This document shows, piece after piece, positions 7,467-15,105 of a DNA stretch of 19,309 nucleotides (positions within the stretch are counted from its first letter, which is position 1; each line of letters begins with the position of its first letter). The position numbers were made by a program, and so were the translations under genes. The notes under the pieces are model-generated. The model searched no databases. It was not told the DNA's origin and saw nothing but the letters and a program-made list of their open reading frames with translations. The DNA lies in NCBI GenBank assembly GCA_946481025.1, contig CAMLNA010000084.1, forward strand, positions 1-19,309. Direction: 5' to 3'. The DNA is from an uncultured Rivibacter sp. GTDB taxonomy: Bacteria; Pseudomonadota; Gammaproteobacteria; Burkholderiales; Burkholderiaceae.

Positions 7467-8792
7467 ATGCTCGTGACCGAACGCTTCGCCCGCTTTGCCG
7501 CCGAGCTGCACCGGGTGCCGCTGGCGCCTCACGTGGCGCACGGCGCGCAGCGGGCGGTGACCGACTGGTTTGCCTCGCTGTACCCGGGCTTGGAGATGCC
7601 GGCGGTGCAGGTGCTCGAAGCCGCGCTGGCCGAAGAGCTCGACCTCGGCGCCGCGAGCCTTGCGGGCGGTCGCCAGGCCACGGTGCGGGCCGCCGCGCTG
7701 ATCAACGGCACGGCAGCCCATGCGGCCGAGCTCGACGACAGCTTTCGCGAGGCGATGTACCACCCGGGCGCGGCCACCATCGCCGCCGCGCTGGCCATGG
7801 CGCAGGCCCGGCGGGCCACCGGGCCGCAGTTCCTGCTCGCGGTGGTGCTGGGCTACGAGATCTCCACCCGCATCGGCATCGTGATGGGACGCGAGCACTA
7901 CAGGTACTGGCACAACACCGGCACCATGGGCACCTTCGGTGCGGCGGCCGCCGCAGCCAGCCTGCTCGGCCTGGACGAGGCGGCGTTTGCCCATGCGCTG
8001 GCCCTGGCCGCCACCTTCGCCGCCGGCCTGCAGCAGGCGTTTCGCAGCGAAAGCATGGCCAAGCCGCTGCATGCGGGGCGCGCCGCCGAGGCCGGCGTGC
8101 TGGCCGCGCAGCTTGCGGCCGGCGGCCTGCGCGGCTCGCTCGACGTGATGGAGGGCGAGGCCGGCTTCGGCCAGGCCATGGGCACCGGGCCCGACTGGTC
8201 GCCGGCCGGCGCCACGCTCGGCCGCGACTTCCACATCACACGGCTCACCTTCAAGAACCACGTCGGCTGCGGCCACAACTTCCCGGCCATCGACGGCGCG
8301 CTGGCGCTGCAGCGCCAGCACGGCTTCGGCCATGGCGACATCGAGCGCATCCACCTGGGCGTGTACCAGTCCACGCTCGACATCGCGCCGCATGTCGATC
8401 CGCAGACGGCGGACCAGGCACGCTTCAGCCTGCACTACATGGTGGCCACCGCGCTGGTGCACGGCAGCGTGCGGCTGGCCGCCTTCCGGCCGCCGCGCCT
8501 GCAGGATGCGGCGACCCGGGCGCTGATGAAGCGCATCACCGCGACCCTGGACCCCGAGGTGGACCGCGCCTTCCCGGGCCGCCGAGGCGCGAGGGTGACG
8601 CTGGTCCTGCGCGACGGCCGGCGCCTGGAGCATCTGCAGCACGATCGCAAGGGCGACCCCGAGCTGCCGCTGTCCGACCACGAACTCGAAGGCAAGCTGC
8701 TCGAGCTGGCCGCGCCGGTGATCGGCGAGCCGCAGGTGCGCTCGCTCATCGCGCGCATCCGGGCCCTGGCCACCAGCGACCTTCTGCCGTGA
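7467..8792 (+). CDS. MmgE/PrpD family protein (2-methylcitrate dehydratase-like)
   Basis: The 441-residue protein matches the MmgE/PrpD family, which includes 2-methylcitrate dehydratase and cis-aconitate decarboxylase. Family features include INGTAAHAAELDD (79-91), YHPGAATIAAALA (98-110), YWHNTGTMGTFGAAAAAA (147-164), SMAKPLHAGRAAEAG (196-210) and FKNHVGCGHNFPAIDG (262-277). Candidate active-site residues by family analogy are Asp90, His99, His149, Lys199 and His270. ATG at 7467 is chosen because GGAG (7455-7458) lies eight bases upstream and the sequence before it consists of repeats. The frame is open back to 7293 but that stretch is not protein-like. It may be the last gene of the catabolic operon or have its own promoter. 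It converges on the ABC receptor gene with only seven bases between stops. The real substrate in this pathway is unknown. Confidence 0.92.
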   Translation: MLVTERFARFAAELHRVPLAPHVAHGAQRAVTDWFASLYPGLEMPAVQVLEAALAEELDLGAASLAGGRQATVRAAALINGTAAHAAELDDSFREAMYHPGAATIAAALAMAQARRATGPQFLLAVVLGYEISTRIGIVMGREHYRYWHNTGTMGTFGAAAAAASLLGLDEAAFAHALALAATFAAGLQQAFRSESMAKPLHAGRAAEAGVLAAQLAAGGLRGSLDVMEGEAGFGQAMGTGPDWSPAGATLGRDFHITRLTFKNHVGCGHNFPAIDGALALQRQHGFGHGDIERIHLGVYQSTLDIAPHVDPQTADQARFSLHYMVATALVHGSVRLAAFRPPRLQDAATRALMKRITATLDPEVDRAFPGRRGARVTLVLRDGRRLEHLQHDRKGDPELPLSDHELEGKLLELAAPVIGEPQVRSLIARIRALATSDLLP

Positions 8793-8799
8793 ACGGCGC

Positions 8800-9909
8800 C
8801 TACTTCACGAACTGGTTGCCCCGCGACAGCATCGTCAACTCGACCCAGCTGCTGCCCTGGTGCTGCGCCGGCGAAAACTGCATCGCGTAGCCGCCGAGGT
8901 CCACGCGCCCGACCGACGCCATGGCCTGCAGCATGCCCTCGCGCGTGGGCTGCGGCCCGGCCTTCTTCAGGGCCGCGACGAGTGCATGTGCCGCAATGCA
9001 CGACTCCAGCGAGGTGTAGTTCAGCTTGGCGCCGTTGAGGGCCAGCAGCGCCGCCGCGCAGTCCCGGACGATGGGCAGCGACACCTGGTTCGACTGCCGC
9101 GGCGACGGGATCACCTGCGACACCATCGTGCCCCGCGCGAGCGGCCCCACCGACTCGGCCAGCTCGTCCGGGTTCACGAACGACAGCGCCGCCAGCGACA
9201 CCGGCGTGTTCCGGTCGGCCGCCACCTTCAGGAGGTCGCGCACCACGCCGTACTGGGTGGTCACCAGCGCGTAGTGCGGGGCATGCCTGAGCACCGCATC
9301 GAGCGCCGCGGCGTCGAGCGTCGCGCCGCGCTTGACCGCCACGCCCGGCGGCCGGGCCGCGCCAGCCTCGACATAGGCCGAGGCCACGGCGTCGTAGTTG
9401 CTGCGGCCGACCTCGTCGTCGTAGTGCACGATCACCGCCTTCTCGCTGCCCACGCTGCGCTTGGCGTCGATGATCTTCAGCGCCTCCTCGCGGTAGGAGG
9501 CACGGATGGTGAACACGTTCGGGTGGCTGCGCAGCACGGTCGAGCCGCTGAACGGCGCGAAGAACAGGACGTTGCTGCGTGCGGCCAGCGGCAGCGCATC
9601 CACGCTGTTGGTCGCCGAGTTGTAGCCGAAGAGCACGTGCGCGCCATGCTCGCCCAGCAGCTGCTGCGTGTTCTGCAGCGCGCGTTCGCGGCTGTTGGCG
9701 TTGTCCAGGGTGACGAGCCGGATCTGCCGCGCCAGGCCGTTGCCGGCGTTCACCTTCGCAAACACGGCCAGCGCGCCATCGCGCATGTCGCGCCCGATGT
9801 CGGCATTGGGCCCGCTCAGGGCCACCGACTGGCCGATGACGATGTCCTGCGCCCGGGCGGCGGGCAGCAGGGCCGAAACGAGGCCCAGCAGGGCCAGTAG
9901 CTTTCGCAT
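8800..9909 (-). CDS. ABC transporter substrate-binding protein, LivJ/LivK (Peripla_BP_6) family
   Basis: The 369-residue protein starts with a signal peptide (MRKLLALLGLVSALLPAARA, likely cut before QD). It continues as a type I periplasmic binding protein: IVIGQSVALSGPNADIG, then AVFAKVNAGNGLARQIRLV, GAHVLFGYNSATNS, VIVHYDDEVGRSNYDAV and ALNYTSLES-type C-terminal segments. This family binds branched amino acids, amides or aromatic acids for HAAT-type ABC importers. GGAG lies eight bases upstream of the ATG; the stop is TAG. No permease or ATPase genes are nearby, so it is an orphan receptor that would use a transporter encoded elsewhere. It is divergent from the alpha/beta hydrolase, and the shared 217-bp gap holds a TGAC-N4-GTCA palindrome that may control both. 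Ligand unknown. Confidence 0.92.
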   Translation of the reverse strand: MRKLLALLGLVSALLPAARAQDIVIGQSVALSGPNADIGRDMRDGALAVFAKVNAGNGLARQIRLVTLDNANSRERALQNTQQLLGEHGAHVLFGYNSATNSVDALPLAARSNVLFFAPFSGSTVLRSHPNVFTIRASYREEALKIIDAKRSVGSEKAVIVHYDDEVGRSNYDAVASAYVEAGAARPPGVAVKRGATLDAAALDAVLRHAPHYALVTTQYGVVRDLLKVAADRNTPVSLAALSFVNPDELAESVGPLARGTMVSQVIPSPRQSNQVSLPIVRDCAAALLALNGAKLNYTSLESCIAAHALVAALKKAGPQPTREGMLQAMASVGRVDLGGYAMQFSPAQHQGSSWVELTMLSRGNQFVK

Positions 9910-9992
9910 GTGACGGTCTCCTCGGGACGGGCATCACCTGTGCCGGGGCTCCGTCCTGAAGGCAATGTCCTGGCGTCCGCGGCGGCCGCGTC

Positions 9993-10006
9993 TTGACCGC
10001 GGTCAG
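9993..10006. promoter_or_regulatory. TTGAC-N4-GTCA palindrome (candidate Crp/Fnr-type operator)
   Basis: TTGACCGCGGTCAG contains the perfect 12-bp palindrome TGACCGCGGTCA at 9994-10005. It lies in the gap between the ABC receptor gene (minus, ATG at 9909) and the alpha/beta hydrolase gene (plus, ATG at 10127). Its core is identical to the site at 15891-15904 next to the Crp/Fnr gene. The spacing TTGAC-N4-GTCAA matches the layout of Fnr sites (TTGAT-N4-ATCAA). Six T residues follow one base later. Confidence 0.6.
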
Positions 10007-10126
10007 TTTTTTGCGGCGGCCGGGGCCTGGCGCGGCATTTGTTCACGCGACACCCTGCGCCGAATGGGGTTTGCGCCGCGCACTACGCTCCTCACCTCTT
10101 TCTCCAGACGCAAGGAGGACCGCACG

Positions 10127-10987
10127 ATGAAGCAGCCGGACGTCGTGAAGTTCGAGGTCGATGGGGCTGCGCTGGCCGCCCGCGTCGCGGGCGATCGGAA
10201 CAAGCCGGCGCTGCTGCTGATCCACGGCCTGCCGAGTTCGTCGGCCACCTTCCGCAACGTGATCGGCCCGCTGGCGCGGCAGTGCTTCGTGGTCGCGCCC
10301 GACCTGCCCGGCTTCGGCGCCTCCGAGCCGCTCGATCGGACCTCGTTCTCGCGTTTCGCCGACGTGATGGAGGCGCTGCTCGGGCAGCTCGGCGTGGGCT
10401 CCTTCCACCTCTACCTGCACGACTACGGCGCACCGGTTGCGCTGCACCTGGCCACGCGAGCGCCGCAACGTGTGCGCGGCCTGATCGTGCAGAACGCCAA
10501 TGCACATGAAAGCGGCATGGGCCCGCAGTGGGCGGCCACCCGGGCCTATTGGGCCGACCCCACGCCGGAGCACGAGGCGCAGGCGACCGCGCACCTGAGC
10601 TTCGAGGGCACGCGTGACCAGTACGTGGGCGGCGTGCCGCAGGACATCGCCGACCGCATCGACCCGCGGCTGTGGCAGGAGGACTGGCGCGTCATGTCGC
10701 TGCCCGGGCGGCTCGACATGCACCGCGCGCTGCTGCTCGACTACCGCAGCCACGTCGCCCGGTTCGGCGAGATCGCCAGCTACCTGAGGCACCGGCAACC
10801 GCCCGCGCTGCTGCTGTGGGGGCGGCACGACGTCTTCTTCGAACTGGCCGAGACGCTGTCGTGGATGCAGGCACTGCCGCGCATGGAGGCGCACGTGCTC
10901 GACGGCCCGCACTTCCTGCTCGAGACCCATGCGGCCGAATGTGCCGCGCTGATGGGCGCGTTCATCGAACGCACCGAGGCGTCGTAG
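10127..10987 (+). CDS. Alpha/beta hydrolase with aspartate nucleophile (epoxide hydrolase / dehalogenase-like)
   Basis: The 286-residue cytoplasmic alpha/beta hydrolase has the oxyanion-hole motif HGLPSSS (His33-Gly34), DLPGFGASEP (59-68) and the nucleophile elbow HDYGAPVAL (98-106). The elbow has Asp99 where esterases have serine. Asp235 in WGRHD and His262 in GPHFLLE complete the expected triad. An aspartate nucleophile is characteristic of epoxide hydrolases and haloalkane/haloacetate dehalogenases, which form an alkyl-enzyme ester hydrolysed by water. The start is set by a strong AAGGAGG (10112-10118) eight bases before ATG; an earlier in-frame start at 9965 would run through the operator region. 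It is divergent from the ABC receptor, which may deliver its substrate, and converges on the OsmC-like gene with 19 bases between stops. Which bond it cleaves cannot be read from the sequence. Confidence 0.9.
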   Translation: MKQPDVVKFEVDGAALAARVAGDRNKPALLLIHGLPSSSATFRNVIGPLARQCFVVAPDLPGFGASEPLDRTSFSRFADVMEALLGQLGVGSFHLYLHDYGAPVALHLATRAPQRVRGLIVQNANAHESGMGPQWAATRAYWADPTPEHEAQATAHLSFEGTRDQYVGGVPQDIADRIDPRLWQEDWRVMSLPGRLDMHRALLLDYRSHVARFGEIASYLRHRQPPALLLWGRHDVFFELAETLSWMQALPRMEAHVLDGPHFLLETHAAECAALMGAFIERTEAS

Positions 10988-11006
10988 GCTTTCTTGGGGG
11001 CTGCCG

Positions 11007-11408
11007 CTACGGCAACAGCTCGGTGGTGATCTCGGTCGTCACCTGCGTCATCAACCGGTGCACCGGGCACTTCTCGGCCACCCGCAGCAGCTCCTGCCGC
11101 TGCGCGTCGGACAGCGGGCCGCGAAGATCGAGCGTCACCTTCAGCCGGTAGCGGCCCTGCCGCTCCTCGCTGTCGTCGCGGGCCACGCTCACCTCGATGT
11201 CTTCGAGCGGAATCTCCTTGCGCCGCGCGTACCACAGCAGTGTCATCGCCTTGCAGGTGCCCAGCGCGCTGTCGTAGAGGTCGTGCGCCGTCGGGCCCAG
11301 GTCTTCTCCCCCGTTGGCCACCGGCTCGTCGACGACGACGGCATGCGAGCCGATGGCAACCGTGTGTTTCATTCGCGCGGAAACGTCGCGCGTGATGGTG
11401 ATGGGCAT
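11007..11408 (-). CDS. OsmC-family protein (thiol-dependent peroxidase-like)
   Basis: This 133-residue OsmC/Ohr-fold protein is the short YhfA-like type. It has LGPTAHDLYDSALGTCKAMT with the first conserved cysteine (Cys52) and EKCPVHRLM with the second (Cys114). In OsmC/Ohr proteins this cysteine pair reduces organic hydroperoxides in the cytoplasm. ATG at 11408 (MPITIT) is preferred because AAGAGA lies about seven bases upstream. The ATG at 11423 is in frame and would add five residues, but has no visible ribosome-binding site. The gene lies about 30 bp downstream of the response regulator on the same strand, so it is probably co-transcribed with it, linking peroxide or electrophile protection to the two-component system. 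Specific substrate unknown. Confidence 0.9.
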   Translation of the reverse strand: MPITITRDVSARMKHTVAIGSHAVVVDEPVANGGEDLGPTAHDLYDSALGTCKAMTLLWYARRKEIPLEDIEVSVARDDSEERQGRYRLKVTLDLRGPLSDAQRQELLRVAEKCPVHRLMTQVTTEITTELLP

Positions 11409-11438
11409 GGTCTGTCTCTTCATCAGGGGTGGTCCGGG

Positions 11439-12137
11439 TCAGCTCACGCGGCGCTGGCGCAACGCCATCACCGCCAGCTCGGTGCGGCTTTCGGCGTGAA
11501 GTTTTTCCATGATGCGGCTCACGTAGTTCTTCACCGTGCCCTCGGCCAGGAACAGCAGCCCGGCGATCTGCTTGTTGCTCTTGCCTTCGGCGATGAGCTG
11601 CAGCACCTTGGTTTCCTTCTCGTTGAGCGCCGCGATGTTGTCCTCGTCGCTGGAGGCCGGCTTGTACTCCGGCCTGGGCGCGAGCTCCGAAAGGCGGCGG
11701 AACTGGTCGAGCACCTTGCGGGCGATCTGCGGCGTGAGCAGCGACTCGCCGCGATGCACCGCGCGAACGCCCTCCACCACCTCGGCTTCGGTGGCGTCCT
11801 TCAGCAGATAGGCCAGCGCGCCGGCGCGCAGCGCATCGAACACGCTCTGCTCGGTTTCCAGGGTGGTGAGGACGAGCACGCGCGTTTGCGGCAGCGCAGC
11901 AGTGATCTCGCGGGTGGCAGCGACGCCGCCCTTGCGCGGCATGTGCAGGTCCATGAGCACCACGTCGGGCCGCAGCCGCCGCGCCATCTCGACCGCCTCG
12001 ACGCCGTCGCCCGCTTCGCCGATCACCTCCATGTCGGCCTCAAGCGAAAGCATCAGGACCAGCCCGCGGCGCACCAGCGGCTGGTCGTCGATGATCAACA
12101 CGCGGATGCGTTGAGAACCGGCTCTTTCGCTGCTCAT
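11439..12137 (-). CDS. NarL/FixJ (LuxR-HTH) family response regulator
   Basis: The 232-residue protein has an N-terminal receiver domain (about 11-130) with the acidic pair Asp17-Asp18 in VLIIDDQ, the phosphate acceptor Asp63 in VVLMDLHMP, Thr91 and Lys113 in LLKDA. A LuxR-type HTH follows (about 168-228; LNEKETKVLQLIAEGKSNKQ, then GTVKNYVSRIMEKL). Phosphorylation by the divergent kinase should control dimerisation and DNA binding. ATG at 12137 is chosen because the receiver domain begins just after it; the frame extends upstream to 12215 but that part overlaps the operator region. A TATATT on this strand (12180-12175) may be its -10 box. The OsmC-like gene follows in the same transcription unit. 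Targets are unknown, but paired palindromes in the divergent gap are natural candidates. Confidence 0.94.
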   Translation of the reverse strand: MSSERAGSQRIRVLIIDDQPLVRRGLVLMLSLEADMEVIGEAGDGVEAVEMARRLRPDVVLMDLHMPRKGGVAATREITAALPQTRVLVLTTLETEQSVFDALRAGALAYLLKDATEAEVVEGVRAVHRGESLLTPQIARKVLDQFRRLSELAPRPEYKPASSDEDNIAALNEKETKVLQLIAEGKSNKQIAGLLFLAEGTVKNYVSRIMEKLHAESRTELAVMALRQRRVS

Positions 12138-12174
12138 CGTGCATGCCCTATGGCCGGAGTGCGGCCCCGCGGGC

Positions 12175-12180
12175 AATATA
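12175..12180 (-). promoter_or_regulatory. Possible -10 box for the response regulator gene
   Basis: TATATT read on the minus strand is the only AT-rich hexamer in this gap. It lies 38 bases upstream of the response regulator ATG. The palindrome at 12203-12214 is centred about 31 bases upstream of the centre of this box, close to where a class II activator would sit. This is a guess from spacing alone. Confidence 0.35.
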
Positions 12181-12201
12181 CGGCAGTGACCGGCAGACGC
12201 A

Positions 12202-12238
12202 ATGACTCCGGTCACGAGGAGACGATGACCGGCGTCAC
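12202..12238. promoter_or_regulatory. Paired ATGAC-N4-GTCAC palindromes between response regulator and kinase
   Basis: Two copies, ATGACTCCGGTCAC (12202-12215) and ATGACCGGCGTCAC (12225-12238), lie 23 bp apart centre to centre, so on roughly the same face of the helix. A half-site, TGACCGG, lies at 12187-12193. All are in the 122-bp gap between the divergent response regulator and kinase genes. The second copy includes the ATG of the possible leader peptide. The arrangement suggests cooperative binding of a dimeric regulator controlling one or both genes. Confidence 0.55.
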
Positions 12239-12263
12239 TGAATCGCCGGCAACCACAACATGA
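12225..12263 (+). CDS. Possible 12-residue leader peptide upstream of the histidine kinase
   Basis: A short frame, MTGVTESPATTT then TGA, is preceded by GAGGAG (12216-12221), the best ribosome-binding motif before the kinase. Its stop codon TGA (12261-12263) overlaps the kinase ATG at 12260 (ATGA overlap), and the kinase start itself has no clear ribosome-binding site. This would fit translational coupling. The spacing from GAGGAG to the ATG is short (three to four bases), and so small a frame can occur by chance. Confidence 0.3.
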   Translation: MTGVTESPATTT

Positions 12264-13795
12264 TGTCCCGATACCTGCAGGCCCTGGATCCGCGGCGCAG
12301 CCTGGCGACGGCGTTCGCCTGGTTCGCCGTCGTGCTGGCGCTGGCCATCGCGCTGGCGCTGCTCACCGTGGGCGACTTCGCCGTCAACAGCATGCTGGCG
12401 CAGCGCGACGCGCAGATGATGCGCTTCGCCACCCAGCTGGCCGCCGAGCTGGAGCAGATCGTGGCGGCCGACGGGCCGGGCCCGGCGCTGCCGCAGGACC
12501 GGCTCGGCGAGATCATCGATGCCGTGCGCGCACGCGCCAAACCGGACCCGCGAGCGCGCGCGCTGCTGCTCGACGACCGCCACAACATCCTCTACGAACG
12601 GCCGGTCGGCCCCCACGGCACGCCGGTCACCATGCCCGGCGTATCGCTGCAGATGGCCGAGGGCCAGCAGCGCATCGTGGTCGTCACCGCGCCTCCGGAG
12701 GCTTCGCCCCGGCTGCACGGCCTGGGCATCCAGGTGGCCGTGATGCAGCCGAGCGAGGAACGCGGGCACGGCGGCACGCTGCAGGAAAAGCTCACCGTCA
12801 TCTCCATCCTGCTGAGCATCGTGGCCGCGCTCATCGGCGCGGCGTTCGCGCGCCGGCTGACGCGCAGGCTGAGCGGCCTCACCGCCCAGGTGCAGCAGGT
12901 GGCCAACCAGACCGCAGAAGGCATCGTCGCCCCCACCGGCCATGACGAGGTGGCCGTGCTGGGACGCGCCTTCTCGCGCCTGCTGCGCGCGCTGCGCCAG
13001 GAGCGCGACGGGCTCGACCGCCTGACGCAGGAACTCGAGCAGCGCGTGCAGGCGCGCACGCGCGAGGTGGAGCGGCTGGCGGCAGACAGCCGCTACGCGG
13101 CGGTGGTGCACGAGCGGTTGCGGCTGGCGCGCGACCTGCACGACACGCTCGCGCATTCGATGATGGAAATGCTGGTGGAAGTGCGCACCCTGCGCATGCT
13201 GCACGCGCACGACCCGCAGCGCCTGGCTGCCGAGCTGGAGCGCGCCGAGAAGGTGGCGCGCGACGGCCTGCGGGAAGCCCGCGAGGCGGTGAGCCAGATG
13301 CGGGTGAATGCGGTGCGCGACCTGGGGCTGGGGGCCGCGCTCAGCGTCGCGGTCTCGCGCTTTGCCGAACGCACCGGGCTGGAGGTGCGCTACGACGCCG
13401 ACGCCGCGGCCGCGGGCTTCTCCGACGCGCATGCCGAGGTGGCCTTCCGCATCGCCGAGGAGGCGCTGCGCAACGTCGACCGGCATGCTCAGGCATCGCG
13501 CGTCGAGATCGGCCTGAAGGACCTGGGCAACGGTGTGGTCGAACTCATCGTGACCGACGACGGCGTGGGCTTCGACCCGACCACGCCGCGCCCGGGCCAC
13601 TTCGGCCTCACCGGCGTGCACGAACAAGCCCAGCTGATGGGTGCCGAACTCGACCTTCAAAGCCGGCCCGGTGCCGGGGCAACCGTGCGCCTCCGGTGGC
13701 GCACCGGCGCACAGCATGCCGGCGCGAGTGACGATCGTCACGATCGACACCGCGACGGCGGCATGCAGTCGGGCGCTGGCATAGAGTGCGTGTGA
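12260..13795 (+). CDS. HPK7-type sensor histidine kinase (HAMP, HisKA_3, HATPase)
   Basis: The 511-residue inner-membrane kinase has TM1 at about 17-37, a periplasmic sensor region at about 38-177, TM2 at about 178-197, HAMP at about 198-250 and a coiled coil at about 250-285. The dimerisation domain has the phosphorylated histidine His294 in LARDLHDTLAHS. The ATPase domain has N-box Asn405 in EEALRNVDRHA and G boxes VTDDGVGFD and GHFGLTGV. HPK7 kinases pair with NarL-type regulators, and the divergent neighbour is one. The sensor region recalls the 2CSK_N domain of tricarboxylate sensors such as TctE, but only weakly. Two ATGs lie in tandem (12260 and 12263), neither with a good ribosome-binding site. 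The last 27 or so residues after RLRWRTGA lie beyond the usual domain end and are encoded by DNA that also carries a palindrome for the next gene. The stop overlaps the MFS start. Confidence 0.93.
   Translation: MMSRYLQALDPRRSLATAFAWFAVVLALAIALALLTVGDFAVNSMLAQRDAQMMRFATQLAAELEQIVAADGPGPALPQDRLGEIIDAVRARAKPDPRARALLLDDRHNILYERPVGPHGTPVTMPGVSLQMAEGQQRIVVVTAPPEASPRLHGLGIQVAVMQPSEERGHGGTLQEKLTVISILLSIVAALIGAAFARRLTRRLSGLTAQVQQVANQTAEGIVAPTGHDEVAVLGRAFSRLLRALRQERDGLDRLTQELEQRVQARTREVERLAADSRYAAVVHERLRLARDLHDTLAHSMMEMLVEVRTLRMLHAHDPQRLAAELERAEKVARDGLREAREAVSQMRVNAVRDLGLGAALSVAVSRFAERTGLEVRYDADAAAAGFSDAHAEVAFRIAEEALRNVDRHAQASRVEIGLKDLGNGVVELIVTDDGVGFDPTTPRPGHFGLTGVHEQAQLMGAELDLQSRPGAGATVRLRWRTGAQHAGASDDRHDRHRDGGMQSGAGIECV
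13728..13741. promoter_or_regulatory. GTGAC-GATC-GTCAC perfect palindrome upstream of the MFS gene
   Basis: GTGACGATCGTCAC is a 14-bp perfect palindrome of the TGAC-N4-GTCA class. It lies inside the extra C-terminal tail codons of the kinase gene and 53 bp before the MFS start codon. The position suggests an internal operator giving the transporter gene its own control in addition to read-through from the kinase. Confidence 0.5.
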
Positions 13796-15096
13796 TGAAG
13801 CGCAGTCCTTTCGCCGTCTCGCCGCTCGAGCCGGCACTCGCAGAAGACCTTGCCCCCGGCGCGATGTACCGCTGGGGCCAGCTCGCGATGGGCCTGGTGT
13901 GCATGGCGATGGTGGCCAACCTGCAGTACGGCTGGACGCTTTTCGTGAATCCCCTGGCCGACCGCTTCGGCTGGAGCCACGCCGCCATCCAGGTTGCGTT
14001 CTCCGTGTTCGTGATCGTGCAGACCTTGTGCGTGCCCATCGCCGGCTACATCGTCGACGAGTCCGGCCCGCGGCCGGTGGTGCTGGGCGGCGGTCTGCTG
14101 TGCGCCATCGCCTGGGTGACCAATGCCATGGCCGACTCGCTGCCGATGCTCTACGTGGCAGCGGCCATCGGCGGCATGGGTGCGGGCGCGGTGTACGGCA
14201 CCTGCGTGGGCAGCGCGCTCAAGCTGTTCCCGGAACGGCGCGGCCTGGCGGTGGGCCTCACGGTCGCCGCCTTCGGTGCGGGCTCGGCGCTCACGGTGCT
14301 GCCGATCACCATGGTCATCGCCGAACGCGGCTACGAGGCCGCGTTCCTCTATTTCGGGCTCGGCCAGGGCCTCGTCGTGATGGCGCTTGCGCTGGCAATG
14401 GACGACCCGAACAAGTCCAACGCCCTGGCCGCCGCGCCGGCTCGGGTGCCGCCGTCGGTGCGGCAGACGCAGCGCGACACCGCCCCGGCCGACACCCTGC
14501 GCGAGCCTGTCTTCTGGGTGCTGTATCTCATCTTCGTGCTGGTGGCCGCAGGTGGCCTCATGGCCACCGCGCAGCTCGCCCCCATCGCCCGGCAGTACCG
14601 CATCCACGACGTGCCGGTGGACATCATGGGCCTCGTGCTGCCGGCGCTGACCTTCGCGCTCGCGCTCGACCGCGTGCTCAACGGCGCCACCCGCCTGGTG
14701 TTCGGCTGGATCTCCGACAAGATCGGCCGTGAAGAGACGATGCTGATCGCGTTCTCCCTCGAAGCGGTGGCCATCCTGGCGCTGCGGGAGTTCGGATCCA
14801 ACCCGGTCGCCTTCGTGCTGCTGACCGGGCTGGTGTTCTTTGCCTGGGGCGAGATCTACAGCCTCTTTCCCTCCACCTGCGCCGACACCTTCGGCTCCAA
14901 ATACGCCGCGGCCAACGCCGGCCTGCTCTACACCGCCAAGGGCGTGGCGTCGCTGATGGTGCCGCTGTCCAGCGTGATGGCCCATTCGATGGGCGACTGG
15001 CACGCGGTCTTCCTGATCGCCAGCGGCATGAGCGCCTGCGCCGCGCTGCTCGCCTGGTTCGTGCTGCGGCCCATGCGGCGGCGGTTGCTGGGATGA
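13795..15096 (+). CDS. MFS transporter, oxalate/formate antiporter (OFA) family
   Basis: The 433-residue, 12-segment major facilitator has the OFA hallmarks ANLQYGWTLFVNPL (41-54), AFSVFVIVQT (68-77), NGATRLVFGWISDKIGRE (296-313) and NAGLLYTAKGVASL (374-387). Arg300 and Lys382 correspond by motif to Arg272 (TM8) and Lys355 (TM11), the charged pair that binds oxalate in OxlT. This supports a small mono- or dicarboxylate substrate at the inner membrane. A longer cytoplasmic loop lies between TM6 and TM7 (about 203-236). The ATG at 13795 overlaps the kinase stop (TGATG), indicating translational coupling; a GTG at 13786 is possible. Transport may be controlled by the adjacent two-component system. 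No oxalate-degrading genes (oxc, frc) are in the window, so oxalate itself is not established. It converges on the Crp/Fnr gene. Confidence 0.92.
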   Translation: MKRSPFAVSPLEPALAEDLAPGAMYRWGQLAMGLVCMAMVANLQYGWTLFVNPLADRFGWSHAAIQVAFSVFVIVQTLCVPIAGYIVDESGPRPVVLGGGLLCAIAWVTNAMADSLPMLYVAAAIGGMGAGAVYGTCVGSALKLFPERRGLAVGLTVAAFGAGSALTVLPITMVIAERGYEAAFLYFGLGQGLVVMALALAMDDPNKSNALAAAPARVPPSVRQTQRDTAPADTLREPVFWVLYLIFVLVAAGGLMATAQLAPIARQYRIHDVPVDIMGLVLPALTFALALDRVLNGATRLVFGWISDKIGREETMLIAFSLEAVAILALREFGSNPVAFVLLTGLVFFAWGEIYSLFPSTCADTFGSKYAAANAGLLYTAKGVASLMVPLSSVMAHSMGDWHAVFLIASGMSACAALLAWFVLRPMRRRLLG

Positions 15097-15105
15097 AACG
15101 CTTCA

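Noticed and set aside
9993..10012. Palindrome plus T6 as an intrinsic terminator
   Set aside because: The perfect palindrome has no loop bases, it lies between divergent genes where no transcript ends, and the same core recurs at other promoters.
9965..10126. N-terminal extension of the alpha/beta hydrolase
   Set aside because: It runs through the operator region and lacks hydrolase features. A strong AAGGAGG fixes the ATG at 10127.
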